Source: Novosphingobium piscinae
GTDB lineage: Bacteria > Pseudomonadota > Alphaproteobacteria > Sphingomonadales > Sphingomonadaceae
NCBI RefSeq assembly: GCF_014230355.1
Contig: NZ_JACLAX010000004.1
Location: 124,001 to 188,000, forward strand
DNA: 64,000 nucleotides
Reading direction: 5' to 3'
The stretch's first letter is position 1; each line of letters begins with the position of its first letter. Shown here one piece after another: positions 1 to 12,778 of this stretch. Under the pieces are notes generated by a model. The model saw only the letters and a list, made by a program, of their open reading frames with translations. It was not told where the DNA came from and did no database searches. The position numbers and the translations under genes are program-made.

Positions 1-2103
1 GGCATGGCGGTGGAACCAGGGTCGGTGGTGATCGCCCCGCTCGGGCCGCGGCAGGTGCTGGGCATCGTGTGGGATGCCGACCGGCTCGACGGCGGCACCG
101 AGGTGCCCGCCAGCAAGCTGCGCCCGCTGCTCAAGGCCCTGCCCGTGCCGCCCCTGTCCACGCCGCTGCGGCGCCTGATCGAATGGACCGCCGACTATTA
201 CTGTGCGCCGCTGGCTGCCGTGGCGCGCATGGCGATCGGATCGACGGCCGCGCTCAAGGGCGGCGGGACCGCCACCGAGTATCGGCTGACCGGGGTCGAG
301 CCCGCCCGCCTCACCCCGCAACGGGCCGCCGCGCTCGATGCCCTGCATGACGAGCAGGCGACGATCCGCGAACTGGCCGAACGCGCCGGGGTTTCGGAAG
401 GGGTCTTGCGCGGCATGGTCGGGGCGGGCCTGCTCGAACCGGTGCTGGTCGATCTCGATCGGCCCTACCCCCGCGCCCGGATCGATTTCGCCGCACCCGA
501 TCTCTCGCCCGACCAGCAGGCCGCCGCCGACCGCTTCAGCACCGCCGTGCGCGATGGCGGGTTCCAGCCGTTCCTGCTCGACGGGGTGACCGGATCGGGC
601 AAGACCGAATGCTATTTCGAGGCGGTCGCCACGGCCATCGCGCTCGGCCGGCAGGTGCTGGTGCTCCTGCCCGAGATCGCGCTGACCGAAAACTTTCTGC
701 GCCGCTTCGAGGCGCGCTTCGGGGTGCCGCCGGTGCTGTGGCATTCCTCGCTGAAGTCCAGCGAACGGCGACGGGCGTGGCGGGCGATCGTTTCCGGTGA
801 CGCGCAGGTCATCGTCGGCGCCCGTTCGGCCCTGTTCATGCCCTATGCCCGGCTGGGGCTGATCGTGGTGGACGAGGCGCACGAGGTCTCGTTCAAGCAG
901 GACGACGGGGTGCGCTACAACGCCCGCGACGTGGCGGTGGTGCGCGCCAAGTTCGAAGGCATCCCGGTGGTGCTGGCCAGCGCCACGCCCGCGCTCGAAT
1001 CGATGCAGCTCGCCGAGGCCGGGGTCTACATCAAGGTTGAGCTGGCCGCGCGCTATGGCGGGGCCGAGCTGCCCGCCATCCGCGTGGTCGACCTCAGGAA
1101 AGACCAGCCCGAGCGCCAGCACTGGATCGCCCCGCCGCTGGTCCGGGAACTGCGCGACCGGCTCGACCGGGGGGAACAGTCGCTGCTGTTCCTCAACCGC
1201 CGCGGCTATGCCCCGCTGACGCTGTGCCGCACCTGCGGCTATCGCTTCCAGTGCCCCAACTGCACCGCCTGGCTGGTCGAGCACCGGCTGTCGCGCCGGC
1301 TGGCCTGTCATCACTGCGGGCACGAGGTGCCGACACCCGAGGCCTGCCCCGAATGCGCCACGCCCGACTGCATGGTCGCCTGCGGCCCCGGGGTTGAGCG
1401 CATCGCCGACGAGGTGGCCGAACGGTTTCCCTCTGCCCGCGTCGCCGTGGTCACCTCGGACACGCTGAATTCCCCTGGCAAGGTGCGCGAGTTCGTCGAG
1501 GCGGTCGAAGGTGGGCTGGTCGAGGTCATCGTCGGCACCCAGCTGGTGACCAAGGGCTACCACTTCCCCGAGCTGACCCTGGTGGGGGTGATCGATGCCG
1601 ACCTGGGGCTGGAGGGCGGCGATCTGCGCGCCGGCGAGCGGACCTACCAGCAGATCGCCCAGGTGGCCGGGCGCGCCGGGCGCGGCGAGAAGCCGGGCGA
1701 AGTGCTGATCCAGACCCGCCACCCCGAAGCCCCGGTGATCGCCGCCCTGGCCGCAGGGGACCGGGATTCGTTCTATGCCGCCGAGGCCGAAGCCCGGCGC
1801 GAGGCCGGCGCGCCGCCGTTCGGACGCTGGGCGGCGATCATCGTGTCGAGCGAGGACGAGGCCGAGGCGCGCGAGGCGGCGCGGGCGATCGGCGGGACGC
1901 GCCCGGACCTGCCCGACGTGCTGGTGCTGGGCCCAGCCCCGGCGCCGATGGCCCTGCTGCGCGGGCGCTACCGCTACCGCCTGCTGCTCAACGCGCGCCG
2001 CTCGGCCGAGGTCCAGCGGGTGATCCGCGACTGGCTGGGCCAGTTGCGCTTCCCGCCCGGCGTCCGCGTAGCGGTGGACATCGATCCCTACAGCTTCGTC
2101 TGA
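1..2103 (+). CDS. priA: Primosomal protein N' (PriA helicase), 5' end outside window
   Basis: Superfamily 2 DNA helicase that reloads the replisome at stalled forks. About 700 residues are visible. The reading frame is open to the first base of the window, and the visible N-terminus starts inside the expected DNA-binding domain, so a short N-terminal piece is missing. Walker A (GVTGSGKTE) is near residue 200 and the DEAH box (VVDEAHE) near 290. A cysteine-rich zinc-binding insert of CxxC pairs spans about 405-460, and helicase motif VI (QVAGRAGRG) is near 555. Length and motif order fit full PriA (about 730 residues). The gene ends 61 bp before the photolyase. The apparent ATG at position 4 is probably internal. 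Confidence 0.96.
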   Translation, partial: GMAVEPGSVVIAPLGPRQVLGIVWDADRLDGGTEVPASKLRPLLKALPVPPLSTPLRRLIEWTADYYCAPLAAVARMAIGSTAALKGGGTATEYRLTGVEPARLTPQRAAALDALHDEQATIRELAERAGVSEGVLRGMVGAGLLEPVLVDLDRPYPRARIDFAAPDLSPDQQAAADRFSTAVRDGGFQPFLLDGVTGSGKTECYFEAVATAIALGRQVLVLLPEIALTENFLRRFEARFGVPPVLWHSSLKSSERRRAWRAIVSGDAQVIVGARSALFMPYARLGLIVVDEAHEVSFKQDDGVRYNARDVAVVRAKFEGIPVVLASATPALESMQLAEAGVYIKVELAARYGGAELPAIRVVDLRKDQPERQHWIAPPLVRELRDRLDRGEQSLLFLNRRGYAPLTLCRTCGYRFQCPNCTAWLVEHRLSRRLACHHCGHEVPTPEACPECATPDCMVACGPGVERIADEVAERFPSARVAVVTSDTLNSPGKVREFVEAVEGGLVEVIVGTQLVTKGYHFPELTLVGVIDADLGLEGGDLRAGERTYQQIAQVAGRAGRGEKPGEVLIQTRHPEAPVIAALAAGDRDSFYAAEAEARREAGAPPFGRWAAIIVSSEDEAEAREAARAIGGTRPDLPDVLVLGPAPAPMALLRGRYRYRLLLNARRSAEVQRVIRDWLGQLRFPPGVRVAVDIDPYSFV

Positions 2104-2164
2104 CGCGCCCGCCCCTCCCCAAAGCCCAGCTTGCTTCGGGCTGCCCTCGCGCCATCCCCGCTGT

Positions 2165-3730
2165 GTGACCGCAGCCCCCGTCCTCGTGCCGATTCTGGGC
2201 GACCAGCTCAGCCCTGGCCTGTCCAGCCTGGCCGACCGCTCTCCGGCCGACACGGTCGTGCTGATGATGGAGGTGGCCGAGGAGACCGGCTACGTCCGCC
2301 ACCATCAGGCCAAGCTGGTGCTGGTGCTTTCGGCGATGCGTCATTTTGCCGCCGAACTGCGCGCCGCCGGCTGGACGGTGGACTATGTCGCGCTCGACGA
2401 TCCCGGCAACAGCGGCAGTTTCACCGGCGAGGTGGCGCGCGCGGTGGCCCGGCATGGCGCGCGCGGGGTGCAGGTGACCGAGCCTGGCGAATGGCGGGTG
2501 CGCGAAGCGATCGAGAGCTGGCGCGACAGCCTTGGCGTGCGCGTGCGGATCCTGCCCGATACCCGCTTTCTCTGCCCCCTGCCCGACTTCTTCGCCTGGG
2601 CGGCGGGCCGCCGCGAGCTGCGGATGGAGTACTTCTATCGCGACATGCGCCGCCGCACCGGGCTGCTGATGGAGGGAGACAAGCCGGTCGGCGGGCGCTG
2701 GAACTTCGACGTCGAAAACCGCGGCGCCGCCCCGGCCGATCTTGTCCCGCCAGCCCCGCCCGCCTTCGCCCCCGACGCGATCACCCGCGAGGTCCAGGCC
2801 CTGGTCGCCGCCCGCTTCGCCGGGCACTTCGGCACGGCCGAGCGCTTCGCCTGGCCGGTCACCGCCGCCGCCGCCGAGCGCGCGCTGGACCATTTCCTGA
2901 CCGAGCGGCTGCCGCTGTTCGGGCGGTACCAGGATGCCATGCTGGCCGGGCAGGACACGATGTACCACGCGCTGCTCGCGCCGGCGCTCAACCTTGGCCT
3001 GCTCGATCCGCTGGCGGTCTGCCGCCGCGCCGAGGCCGAGTGGCGCGCCGGGCGGGTGCCGATCGAGGCGGCCGAAGGGTTCATCCGTCAGATCATCGGC
3101 TGGCGCGAGTATATCCGCGGGATGTACTGGCTGGAGATGCCCGGCCTGGCCGCCGCCAACCATCTGGAGGCGACGCGCCCCCTGCCCGAGTTCTGGTGGA
3201 CCGGCGAGACGCCGATGCGCTGCCTCGCCGAATGCGTCCGCACCACGCGGGACAACGCCTATGCCCACCATATCCAGCGGCTGATGGTGCTAGGCAACTT
3301 CGCGCTGCTGGCCGGGCTGCGCCCGCAAGAGGTCGCGGACTGGTTCCTCGCGGTCTATGCCGATGCCTACGAATGGGTCGAACTGCCCAATGTGGCAGGC
3401 ATGGCGCTGCACGCCGATGGCGGACGACTCGCCTCGAAGCCTTATGCGGCCAGCGGCGCCTATATCGACCGGATGAGCGATTACTGCGGATCGTGCCACT
3501 ACAAGGTCAAGCAGAAGACCGGACCGGAGGCCTGCCCGTTCAACGCGCTCTACTGGCATTTCCTAGCACGCAACGAGGCGAAGCTGGCGGGCAATGCCCG
3601 GCTGTTCCAGCCCTATGCGACCTGGCGGCGAATGGGCCCGGACAAGCAGGCCGATTACCTCGCCAGCGCCGAGGCGTTCCTCGCCACGCTTAAGCCGGCG
3701 CGGCCCGGCTGGGCCCGCGCGGCGGGCTGA
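2165..3730 (+). CDS. Cryptochrome/photolyase of the Fe-S bacterial (6-4) class (PhrB/CryB-like)
   Basis: Flavoprotein expected to repair UV (6-4) photoproducts with light energy. 521 residues from a GTG start, with the N-terminal Rossmann motif PILGDQLSPGLSSL beginning near residue 7. Cysteines at 441, 444 and 457 (CGSC...ACPF), with Cys353, match the spacing of the four [4Fe-4S] ligands of the Agrobacterium PhrB class. The TTRDNAYAHHIQR and NVAGMALHADGG segments are typical of this class rather than of CPD photolyases. No clear ribosome-binding site precedes the GTG, but the homologous start falls there. It is convergent with the small secreted protein that follows. Subfamily is inferred from motif spacing. 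Confidence 0.9.
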   Translation: MTAAPVLVPILGDQLSPGLSSLADRSPADTVVLMMEVAEETGYVRHHQAKLVLVLSAMRHFAAELRAAGWTVDYVALDDPGNSGSFTGEVARAVARHGARGVQVTEPGEWRVREAIESWRDSLGVRVRILPDTRFLCPLPDFFAWAAGRRELRMEYFYRDMRRRTGLLMEGDKPVGGRWNFDVENRGAAPADLVPPAPPAFAPDAITREVQALVAARFAGHFGTAERFAWPVTAAAAERALDHFLTERLPLFGRYQDAMLAGQDTMYHALLAPALNLGLLDPLAVCRRAEAEWRAGRVPIEAAEGFIRQIIGWREYIRGMYWLEMPGLAAANHLEATRPLPEFWWTGETPMRCLAECVRTTRDNAYAHHIQRLMVLGNFALLAGLRPQEVADWFLAVYADAYEWVELPNVAGMALHADGGRLASKPYAASGAYIDRMSDYCGSCHYKVKQKTGPEACPFNALYWHFLARNEAKLAGNARLFQPYATWRRMGPDKQADYLASAEAFLATLKPARPGWARAAG

Positions 3731-4084
3731 TCAGCTCCAGTTCGCCGGGGTCGGTCCGCACTGCGCCGGCGGGGCGGGCGGCTCGCCCTCGCCGAAGGCC
3801 ACCGGCATCGGGAACCAGCGGTCGCGCGGGGCGGCGGCGCTGTCCGGAGTGCCCCAGTCCATCTCGCGCACCCACGACACGAGCGCGGCATCGGCCTGCG
3901 GCTGGCCGGTCGAAACCACCACGAAGGCATCGGCCACGCGGTTGCCGGTCAGCTTGACGCAGACCACGCCCGACTGCCCGACCAGGGCCCGCGGGACTGA
4001 GGGAAGGCCCTGGGCGGACACCGTGCACGACGGCACCAGCGCCAGCAGGATCGAGACGACAGGGATCATAACGCGAGTCAGCAT
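3731..4084 (-). CDS. Small secreted protein, TonB-C-terminus-like
   Basis: 117 residues with a clear N-terminal signal peptide (hydrophobic residues about 6-20, cleavage likely after VSA). The mature part contains GNRVADAFVVVSTGQPQADAAL followed by a WG and an RDRWFPMPVAF segment. This resembles the beta-alpha-beta pattern of a TonB C-terminal domain, without the transmembrane anchor or proline-rich linker of a real TonB. Two cysteines remain in the mature form. It is convergent with, and directly abuts, the photolyase. Function is unknown; the TonB resemblance is from visual pattern only. Confidence 0.6.
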   Translation of the reverse strand: MLTRVMIPVVSILLALVPSCTVSAQGLPSVPRALVGQSGVVCVKLTGNRVADAFVVVSTGQPQADAALVSWVREMDWGTPDSAAAPRDRWFPMPVAFGEGEPPAPPAQCGPTPANWS

Positions 4085-4206
4085 GGTTGCTGTTTACCTG
4101 CCGCGCGCCGGCTCGACATAGGGATATCACCGGGGGGCGCCCGGCAGATTCGCCGCCGTCCACATCTGGGACGCCCGGGCCCGGAGGGGTTAATCGGTCG
4201 CTCTGA

Positions 4207-5280
4207 TCAATTTGCCATTCGCTCGCGGCGGAGCAGTTCCTGCTTGATCGCCGGGCCCCAGGCATAGCCGCCCAGACTGCCATCGGCGCGGACCACGCGG
4301 TGGCAGGGGATCAACACGGCCACGGCATTGGCGCCGTTGGCCGACCCCGCCGCGCGCACCGCCGCGGGATGGCCGGCGGCGGCGGCGATCTCGGCATAGC
4401 TGCGGGTCTCGCCCGCGGGGATCTGCCGCAGCGCAGCCCAGACGCGCTCCTGGAAGGCCGTGCCCTGGACATCGAGCGGGATATGCGCGCTGGGTCGGCC
4501 GGGCTGCTCGACCGCGGCGACGACCTCTGCCAGCAGCGCGGTGAAGGCGGGATCGGCCGGGGCAAGCTCGGCATGGGGGAACCGCGTCCGCAGATCGTCT
4601 GCGGGCTCGGTGAAGGCAAGGCGGCAGATCCCCTTGTCGGTCGCCGCGACCAGCATCGGCCCGAGCGTGGTGGTCACCACGGCCCAGCGGATCGTCACCC
4701 CCCGGCCTCCGTCGCGCCAGGCCGAGGGGGACATGCCCATCCGCCCCTCGCTGGCGGCATAGAATCGTGACGGGGCGGAATAGCCGCTGTCGTAGATCGC
4801 ATCGGTAACCCGATCCGCCCCCGCCAGCGCCGCCAGCGCGCGCTCGCGCCGCAGGCTGCGGACATAGGCGGCGGGAGACAGCCCGACGAGACGCGAGAAC
4901 ACCCGCTGGAAATGGGCCGGACTGTAGCCCGCGGCCGCCGCCAGCTGCGCCAGCGGCGGCGCGGTCTCGGCGGCGCGCAGCGTGGCGAGCGCAGCGGCTA
5001 CGGCAGCCTCGTCACGGGCGACGTCATCGGGCAGGCAGCGCAGGCAGGGACGCAGGCCGGCGGCGCGGGCGGCCCGACCATCGGCGAAGAATCCGACATT
5101 GGCGCGGGCCGGGTGCCGGGCGGCGCAGGACGGACGACAATAGATTCCGGTGGAGAACACCCCGGTCACGAACCGCCCGTCATAGCGGCGGTCGCGTGCC
5201 AGCACGGCGCGCCAGGCCTCCTCGCTGCCCGGGACATCGCTTTTTGGCCCCGCGGTGACGGGAACGGTGGCGGAGGTCAC
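4207..5280 (-). CDS. ada: Ada: bifunctional methylphosphotriester sensor and O6-methylguanine-DNA methyltransferase
   Basis: Suicidal alkyl-DNA repair protein and transcriptional activator of the adaptive response. 357 residues in the full three-part layout. The N-terminal zinc domain has Cys48, Cys52, Cys79 and Cys82 (YCRPSCAARHP...PCLRC), where the first cysteine takes methyl from phosphotriesters. An AraC-type helix-turn-helix region spans about 95-180. The C-terminal methyltransferase has the active-site PCHRVVRADGSLGGYAWG with Cys326. The GTG start overlaps the stop of the upstream DUF1203 gene (GTGA), so the two are probably co-translated. Unlike E. coli there is no adjacent alkB. Confidence 0.95.
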   Translation of the reverse strand: MTSATVPVTAGPKSDVPGSEEAWRAVLARDRRYDGRFVTGVFSTGIYCRPSCAARHPARANVGFFADGRAARAAGLRPCLRCLPDDVARDEAAVAAALATLRAAETAPPLAQLAAAAGYSPAHFQRVFSRLVGLSPAAYVRSLRRERALAALAGADRVTDAIYDSGYSAPSRFYAASEGRMGMSPSAWRDGGRGVTIRWAVVTTTLGPMLVAATDKGICRLAFTEPADDLRTRFPHAELAPADPAFTALLAEVVAAVEQPGRPSAHIPLDVQGTAFQERVWAALRQIPAGETRSYAEIAAAAGHPAAVRAAGSANGANAVAVLIPCHRVVRADGSLGGYAWGPAIKQELLRRERMAN

Positions 5281-5768
5281 AGCCGGGGCTCCTCTCGATC
5301 GACCCGCGCCGCGAAGCAGCCGGGGGCGGCGTTGTGCGCGTGGATATAGGCGATGGCCGGGTCGGCGAACAGGGCCCGGATCGCAGGGTCGGCCTCGCCC
5401 GGGGCGGCCAACCGCGCCTCGCGCAGCGTGCCGTCATCGGCGAAGCCGCGCAGCGCCAAGTGGCGTCCGGCAAACACCGGCGGCGGGACCGCGACGTGGC
5501 GCGCCGGGGCTCCACCGGCCCGGATCGCCGCGACGCGGACATAGATCGCATAGGCGAAGCGATACGGTCCGGCGACCGGGTGGGTGACATGGTTGAGCAG
5601 CAGCAGCTCCTCGCCCTGGCGGGCGTCCTCCAACGTGATGCGGCAGGGAAAGCCGCGGTTGGCGGTGGCGGTGACCCGGGAGATGCCGCGCTGCGCCAGC
5701 GCCGCGTCATCCAGGTCCGGCAGATCCGCGAAGAGGTCGGCCGCGAGGCCGGTGACGATGTAGGTCAT
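5277..5768 (-). CDS. DUF1203 domain-containing protein
   Basis: 163 residues starting at an ATG with a good ribosome-binding site (AGGAG about 7 nt upstream); an in-frame extension to 5837 has no such site. The sequence resembles DUF1203 proteins: an N-terminal GISRVTATANRGFPCR segment, the central GEELLLLNHVTHPVAGPYRFAYAIYV-like core, and a C-terminal IAYIHAHNAAPGCFAARV motif. No catalytic residues are known for the family. The four-base overlap with ada suggests they form one unit, so a link to alkylation stress is possible but not shown. Confidence 0.85.
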   Translation of the reverse strand: MTYIVTGLAADLFADLPDLDDAALAQRGISRVTATANRGFPCRITLEDARQGEELLLLNHVTHPVAGPYRFAYAIYVRVAAIRAGGAPARHVAVPPPVFAGRHLALRGFADDGTLREARLAAPGEADPAIRALFADPAIAYIHAHNAAPGCFAARVDREEPRL

Positions 5769-5862
5769 GGCATGTCTCCTTGGTGGCGGCTGGCTAGCCC
5801 AGCGCGCCCGGCGCCGCGTCCCGCGCCTTGCGGTCAAACTTGGCTGTGGCTAATCGGGACGG

Positions 5863-7410
5863 GTGATGCGCCCCTTGATCCTGCTCGCCCTGTTGCTGCT
5901 GGCGCTCGCCCCCCACCGCGTGACCGCCGATCCGGCCGATATCGCCGCCGCGTCGCGCTCGGTCGTGCGGGTGGTGCTGATCTCGCGCAGCGGCGGCGGC
6001 GTGCAGCTGATCGGCCACGGCTCGGGCTTCGCGGTCGCGCCGGACCTGGTGGTGACCAACGCCCACGTGATCGCGCCGATGGCCGAAAGCCCGGACATGC
6101 GGGTGGGCGTGGTCCCGTCGCAGGGGCAGACGGGCTACTTCGCCAAGGTCGTCGCCTATTCGCCGCGCAACGATCTGGCTCTGTTGCGCCTGTCCGAGAA
6201 GGGCAGCCTGACCCCGGCCACCCTGTTCACCGGGGCCGTGACCGATGGCGAGGACGTCTATGCGGTGGGCTATCCCGGCAATGTCGACCAGGCCCAGGGG
6301 CTCGATCCTTCCGACCTGATGAGCCCGACCGTGCCGGTGAAGACCCGCGGCGCGGTCTCGGCCGGGCGCAGCAGCAAGGGCTTCGAGACGATCCTGCACA
6401 CGGCGCCGCTCGGCACGGGCAATTCGGGCGGCCCGCTGCTCGACAGCTGCGGCCGGGTGATCGGCGCCAACTCGTTCGGCACGGCGTCCGACAGCACGGC
6501 AGATTCGGAGTTCTACTTCGCCGTCTCGATGCGTGAAATCGCCCGCTTCCTGATCGGCGCCAAGGTGACCCCGCGGACTACCGGCGAGCCGTGCCGATCG
6601 ATCGCCGAGCTCGACGCGCTCGAACGCGAGCGCCAGGCCGGCGCGCTGGCCCAGTCGGCCGAACTGCAGCGCGCCGCCGTGGCCCGGCGCGACGCTGCGC
6701 TGCAGCAGGCCACCCGGCAAGCCGAGCTCGAGATCATCACCGGGCGCGAGAACCACATCGCGCTCGCCGGGCTGGCGCTGGTGCTGGCCACCCTGACGGG
6801 CGGCGCCAGCCTGTGGCTGGGCCAGCAGCGCCGCCGCCGCGAGCGCAAGCTGGCGCTGGCCGTGGCCGGTCTGGCGGTTATCGCCGCACCGATCGCATGG
6901 TTCACCCGGCCCTCGATCAGCGAAATCGATTCGCGCGCCCAGGCTATCGTCGCGGCTGGCGAGACGCCGGAAAGCGGCAGTCCCAGCGAACCCGCCGCCA
7001 CAGCGCTCCCGCCGCTGATCTGCGTGTTCAACCCGCAGCGCAGCCGGGTGACCGTGTCCGACACCGCCGACGTGCCGCTGGCCTTCGCCCCCGACGGCTG
7101 CGTCAACGGGAAGACCCAGTACGGTCCGGGTCCCGACGGCTGGGCACGGGTGCTGGCGCCCAACGGCGAGGACGCGGTGACCGTGGCGACCTTCGACCCG
7201 GCCACGCGCACCTACCGGCAGGATCGCTACCTGCTCGATCTCGACACTCTGACCAAGGTCCGCGCCGAACGGGCACGCTATCCCGCCCCGGCCTGCGGCG
7301 CGGGCGAGGCCGAGGCCAACCGGCTGGCCGATTCCCAGGCCGCGATGCGCGCATTGCTTCCTGGCGCTCCGAACGAGCGTCTGGTCTACGATTGCCGCCC
7401 TGCGCAATAG
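5863..7410 (+). CDS. Membrane-anchored trypsin-like serine protease
   Basis: 515 residues. An N-terminal hydrophobic signal or anchor (about 3-18) is followed by a trypsin-like peptidase domain with a complete triad: His68 in VVTNAHVI, Asp104 in RNDLALL and Ser188 in GTGNSGGP, counted from the GTG. After a basic, coiled-coil-like linker (about 245-295) come two hydrophobic segments (about 303-345). A C-terminal domain of about 150 residues follows that I do not recognise. No PDZ domain is apparent, so this is not a standard DegP/HtrA. The start is GTG 5863 or the adjacent ATG 5866. It is transcribed divergently from the ada unit. Confidence 0.85.
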   Translation: MMRPLILLALLLLALAPHRVTADPADIAAASRSVVRVVLISRSGGGVQLIGHGSGFAVAPDLVVTNAHVIAPMAESPDMRVGVVPSQGQTGYFAKVVAYSPRNDLALLRLSEKGSLTPATLFTGAVTDGEDVYAVGYPGNVDQAQGLDPSDLMSPTVPVKTRGAVSAGRSSKGFETILHTAPLGTGNSGGPLLDSCGRVIGANSFGTASDSTADSEFYFAVSMREIARFLIGAKVTPRTTGEPCRSIAELDALERERQAGALAQSAELQRAAVARRDAALQQATRQAELEIITGRENHIALAGLALVLATLTGGASLWLGQQRRRRERKLALAVAGLAVIAAPIAWFTRPSISEIDSRAQAIVAAGETPESGSPSEPAATALPPLICVFNPQRSRVTVSDTADVPLAFAPDGCVNGKTQYGPGPDGWARVLAPNGEDAVTVATFDPATRTYRQDRYLLDLDTLTKVRAERARYPAPACGAGEAEANRLADSQAAMRALLPGAPNERLVYDCRPAQ

Positions 7411-9777
<2,367 letters not shown>

Positions 9778-9781
9778 GTGC

Positions 9782-9863
9782 CGTCGTCCCGGCGAAAGCC
9801 GGGACCGCTGGCTGCCAGGTACAGCCAGAACGACAGCGGTCCCGGGGCAAGCCCGGGATGACG
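9782..9863. repeat. Palindromic repeat pair between atpA and atpG
   Basis: Two REP-like palindromes in inverted orientation: 9782-9810 (CGTCGTCCCGGCGAAAGCCG, continuing to ACCGCTG) and 9834-9863, which is nearly its reverse complement. Each half is itself a hairpin (TCCCGGC-GAAA-GCCGGGA and TCCCGGG-GCAA-GCCCGGGA). The whole could fold into one long stem inside the operon transcript. The same family recurs at 38.6-39.1 kb and 45.66-45.75 kb. Confidence 0.8.
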
Positions 9864-9882
9864 AATTAGAGGAACCGGTAGA

Positions 9883-10758
9883 GTGGCTTCACTCAAGGAA
9901 CTCAAGCTGCGGATCAACTCGGTCAAGTCGACCCAGAAGATCACCAAGGCAAAGCAGATGGTCGCCGCGGCGAAGCTGCGCAAGGCGCAGGCCGCCGCCG
10001 AAGCGGCGCGGCCCTATGCCGCGCGGCTGGCGGGGGTGATGGGCAGCCTGGCCGGCAAGGTCACGGTGTCGGGCTCGAGCCCGAAGCTGCTGGCCGGCAC
10101 CGGCAAGGACCAGGTCCACCTGCTGGTGGTTGCCAATTCCGACCGCGGGCTGTGCGGCGCGTTCAACTCGAACATCGTCAAGGCCGCCAAGGTGAAGGCG
10201 ACCGAGCTGCAGGCCGAGGGCAAGACCGTGCTGTTCTATCTGGTCGGCCGCAAGGGCCGCGCCCAGATCCGGCGCGACTGGCCCAATGCGATCATCGGCC
10301 AGTTCGACACCACGGGCGTGCGCGAGCCCGGCTTCACCGAGGCCGAGGCGATCGCGAACGAGCTGCTCGGACTGTTCGAGGCCGGCAAGTTCGACGTCGC
10401 CCACCTGTTCTATTCGAAGTTCCGCAGCGCGCTGGTCCAGGTGCCCACCGCGCAGCAGATCATCCCGGTCCCCGCCCCGGCCGCCGCCGCGACCGACGAT
10501 GGTGCCGTGGTCGAGTACGAGCCCGACGAGGAGACGATCCTGGTCGAGCTGCTGCCGCGCTACCTGCGCACCCAGCTGTTCGGCGCGCTGCTCGAGAACA
10601 TGGCCTCCGAACAGGGCGCCTCGATGACCGCGATGGACAACGCCACGCGCAACGCGGGCGAGCTGATCAACAAGCTCACCATCCAGTACAACCGCAGCCG
10701 CCAGGCCGCGATCACGACTGAACTGATTGAAATCATTGCCGGCGCGGAAGCGCTCTAA
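9883..10758 (+). CDS. atpG: F1F0 ATP synthase subunit gamma
   Basis: Central rotor shaft of F1. 291 residues from a GTG start with GAGGAACC upstream. The N-terminal coiled-coil helix [23 protein letters not shown] and the C-terminal helix ending [22 protein letters not shown] are both classic gamma signatures; [10 protein letters not shown] lies near residue 87. A proline/alanine-rich acidic loop (about 195-215) lies in the variable middle part. It follows the palindromic spacer after atpA and is 30 bp before atpD. Confidence 0.98.
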   Translation: MASLKELKLRINSVKSTQKITKAKQMVAAAKLRKAQAAAEAARPYAARLAGVMGSLAGKVTVSGSSPKLLAGTGKDQVHLLVVANSDRGLCGAFNSNIVKAAKVKATELQAEGKTVLFYLVGRKGRAQIRRDWPNAIIGQFDTTGVREPGFTEAEAIANELLGLFEAGKFDVAHLFYSKFRSALVQVPTAQQIIPVPAPAAAATDDGAVVEYEPDEETILVELLPRYLRTQLFGALLENMASEQGASMTAMDNATRNAGELINKLTIQYNRSRQAAITTELIEIIAGAEAL

Positions 10759-12234
<1,476 letters not shown>

Positions 12235-12436
12235 TAACAGTGCCCCGCCCGCAAGGGCCGGGGCACCGCAACCTCCCCTCCCGCTGTTCCCCGCCTTCGC
12301 GGGGACATGGGTAGGGGCCGGGAGAGGGCCTGTTGGGCGACCTTCCTCCGGTCAGGAACAAGCCCTCCCCCCGCCCCTCCCGTCAACGGGAGGGGAGCCT
12401 AGTGACCCTCCGGCAAGCGGAGGGGGAGTTTTGGAC
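12235..12436. repeat. Hairpin-rich spacer between atpD and atpC
   Basis: 202 bp with at least three inverted repeats: GTGCCCCG...CGGGGCAC just after atpD (about 12240-12268), CCCCTCCCGTCAACGGGAGGGG (about 12374-12395), and CCCTCCGGCAAGCGGAGGG (about 12405-12423) immediately before atpC. None is followed by a T-run, so read-through to atpC is plausible, but mRNA processing or attenuation between beta and epsilon is possible. Confidence 0.65.
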
Positions 12437-12694
12437 ATGCCGCTGCACTTCGAACTCGTCACCCCGGCCAAGCTCGTGCGGAGCGAGAGCGTCCATATGG
12501 TCGTCGTCCCCGGCAGCGAGGGCGAGTTCGGCGTGCTGGAGGGCCACGCGCCGTTCATGTCGACGGTCAAGGACGGGGTCATCCGCGTCTACAAGAGCGA
12601 GAACGCCGCGCCTGAGGACATCGCGGTGTCGGGCGGCTTCGCCGAGGTCGGCGCCAATGGCCTGACCGTGCTGGCCGAGCACGTCGAGGGCTGA
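12437..12694 (+). CDS. atpC: F1F0 ATP synthase subunit epsilon, short form
   Basis: 85 residues from ATG 12437, chosen because the conserved N-terminal strand [14 protein letters not shown] begins there. The sequence covers the complete N-terminal beta-sandwich ([30 protein letters not shown]) and then stops. The C-terminal two-helix domain that inhibits ATP hydrolysis in E. coli (about 50 residues) is absent, and no continuation is visible in other frames. This appears to be a natural short form; in alphaproteobacteria inhibition is typically done by the separate zeta subunit, which is not in this window. Confidence 0.94.
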   Translation: MPLHFELVTPAKLVRSESVHMVVVPGSEGEFGVLEGHAPFMSTVKDGVIRVYKSENAAPEDIAVSGGFAEVGANGLTVLAEHVEG

Positions 12695-12778
12695 GCCCCG
12701 GCGGCCGGCCCGGCCCACCCCGTGACGCCCTCGGGCTTGGTGCTTGGTTCCGCCGTGCTGGGCGGCTAGCCTGAACCC

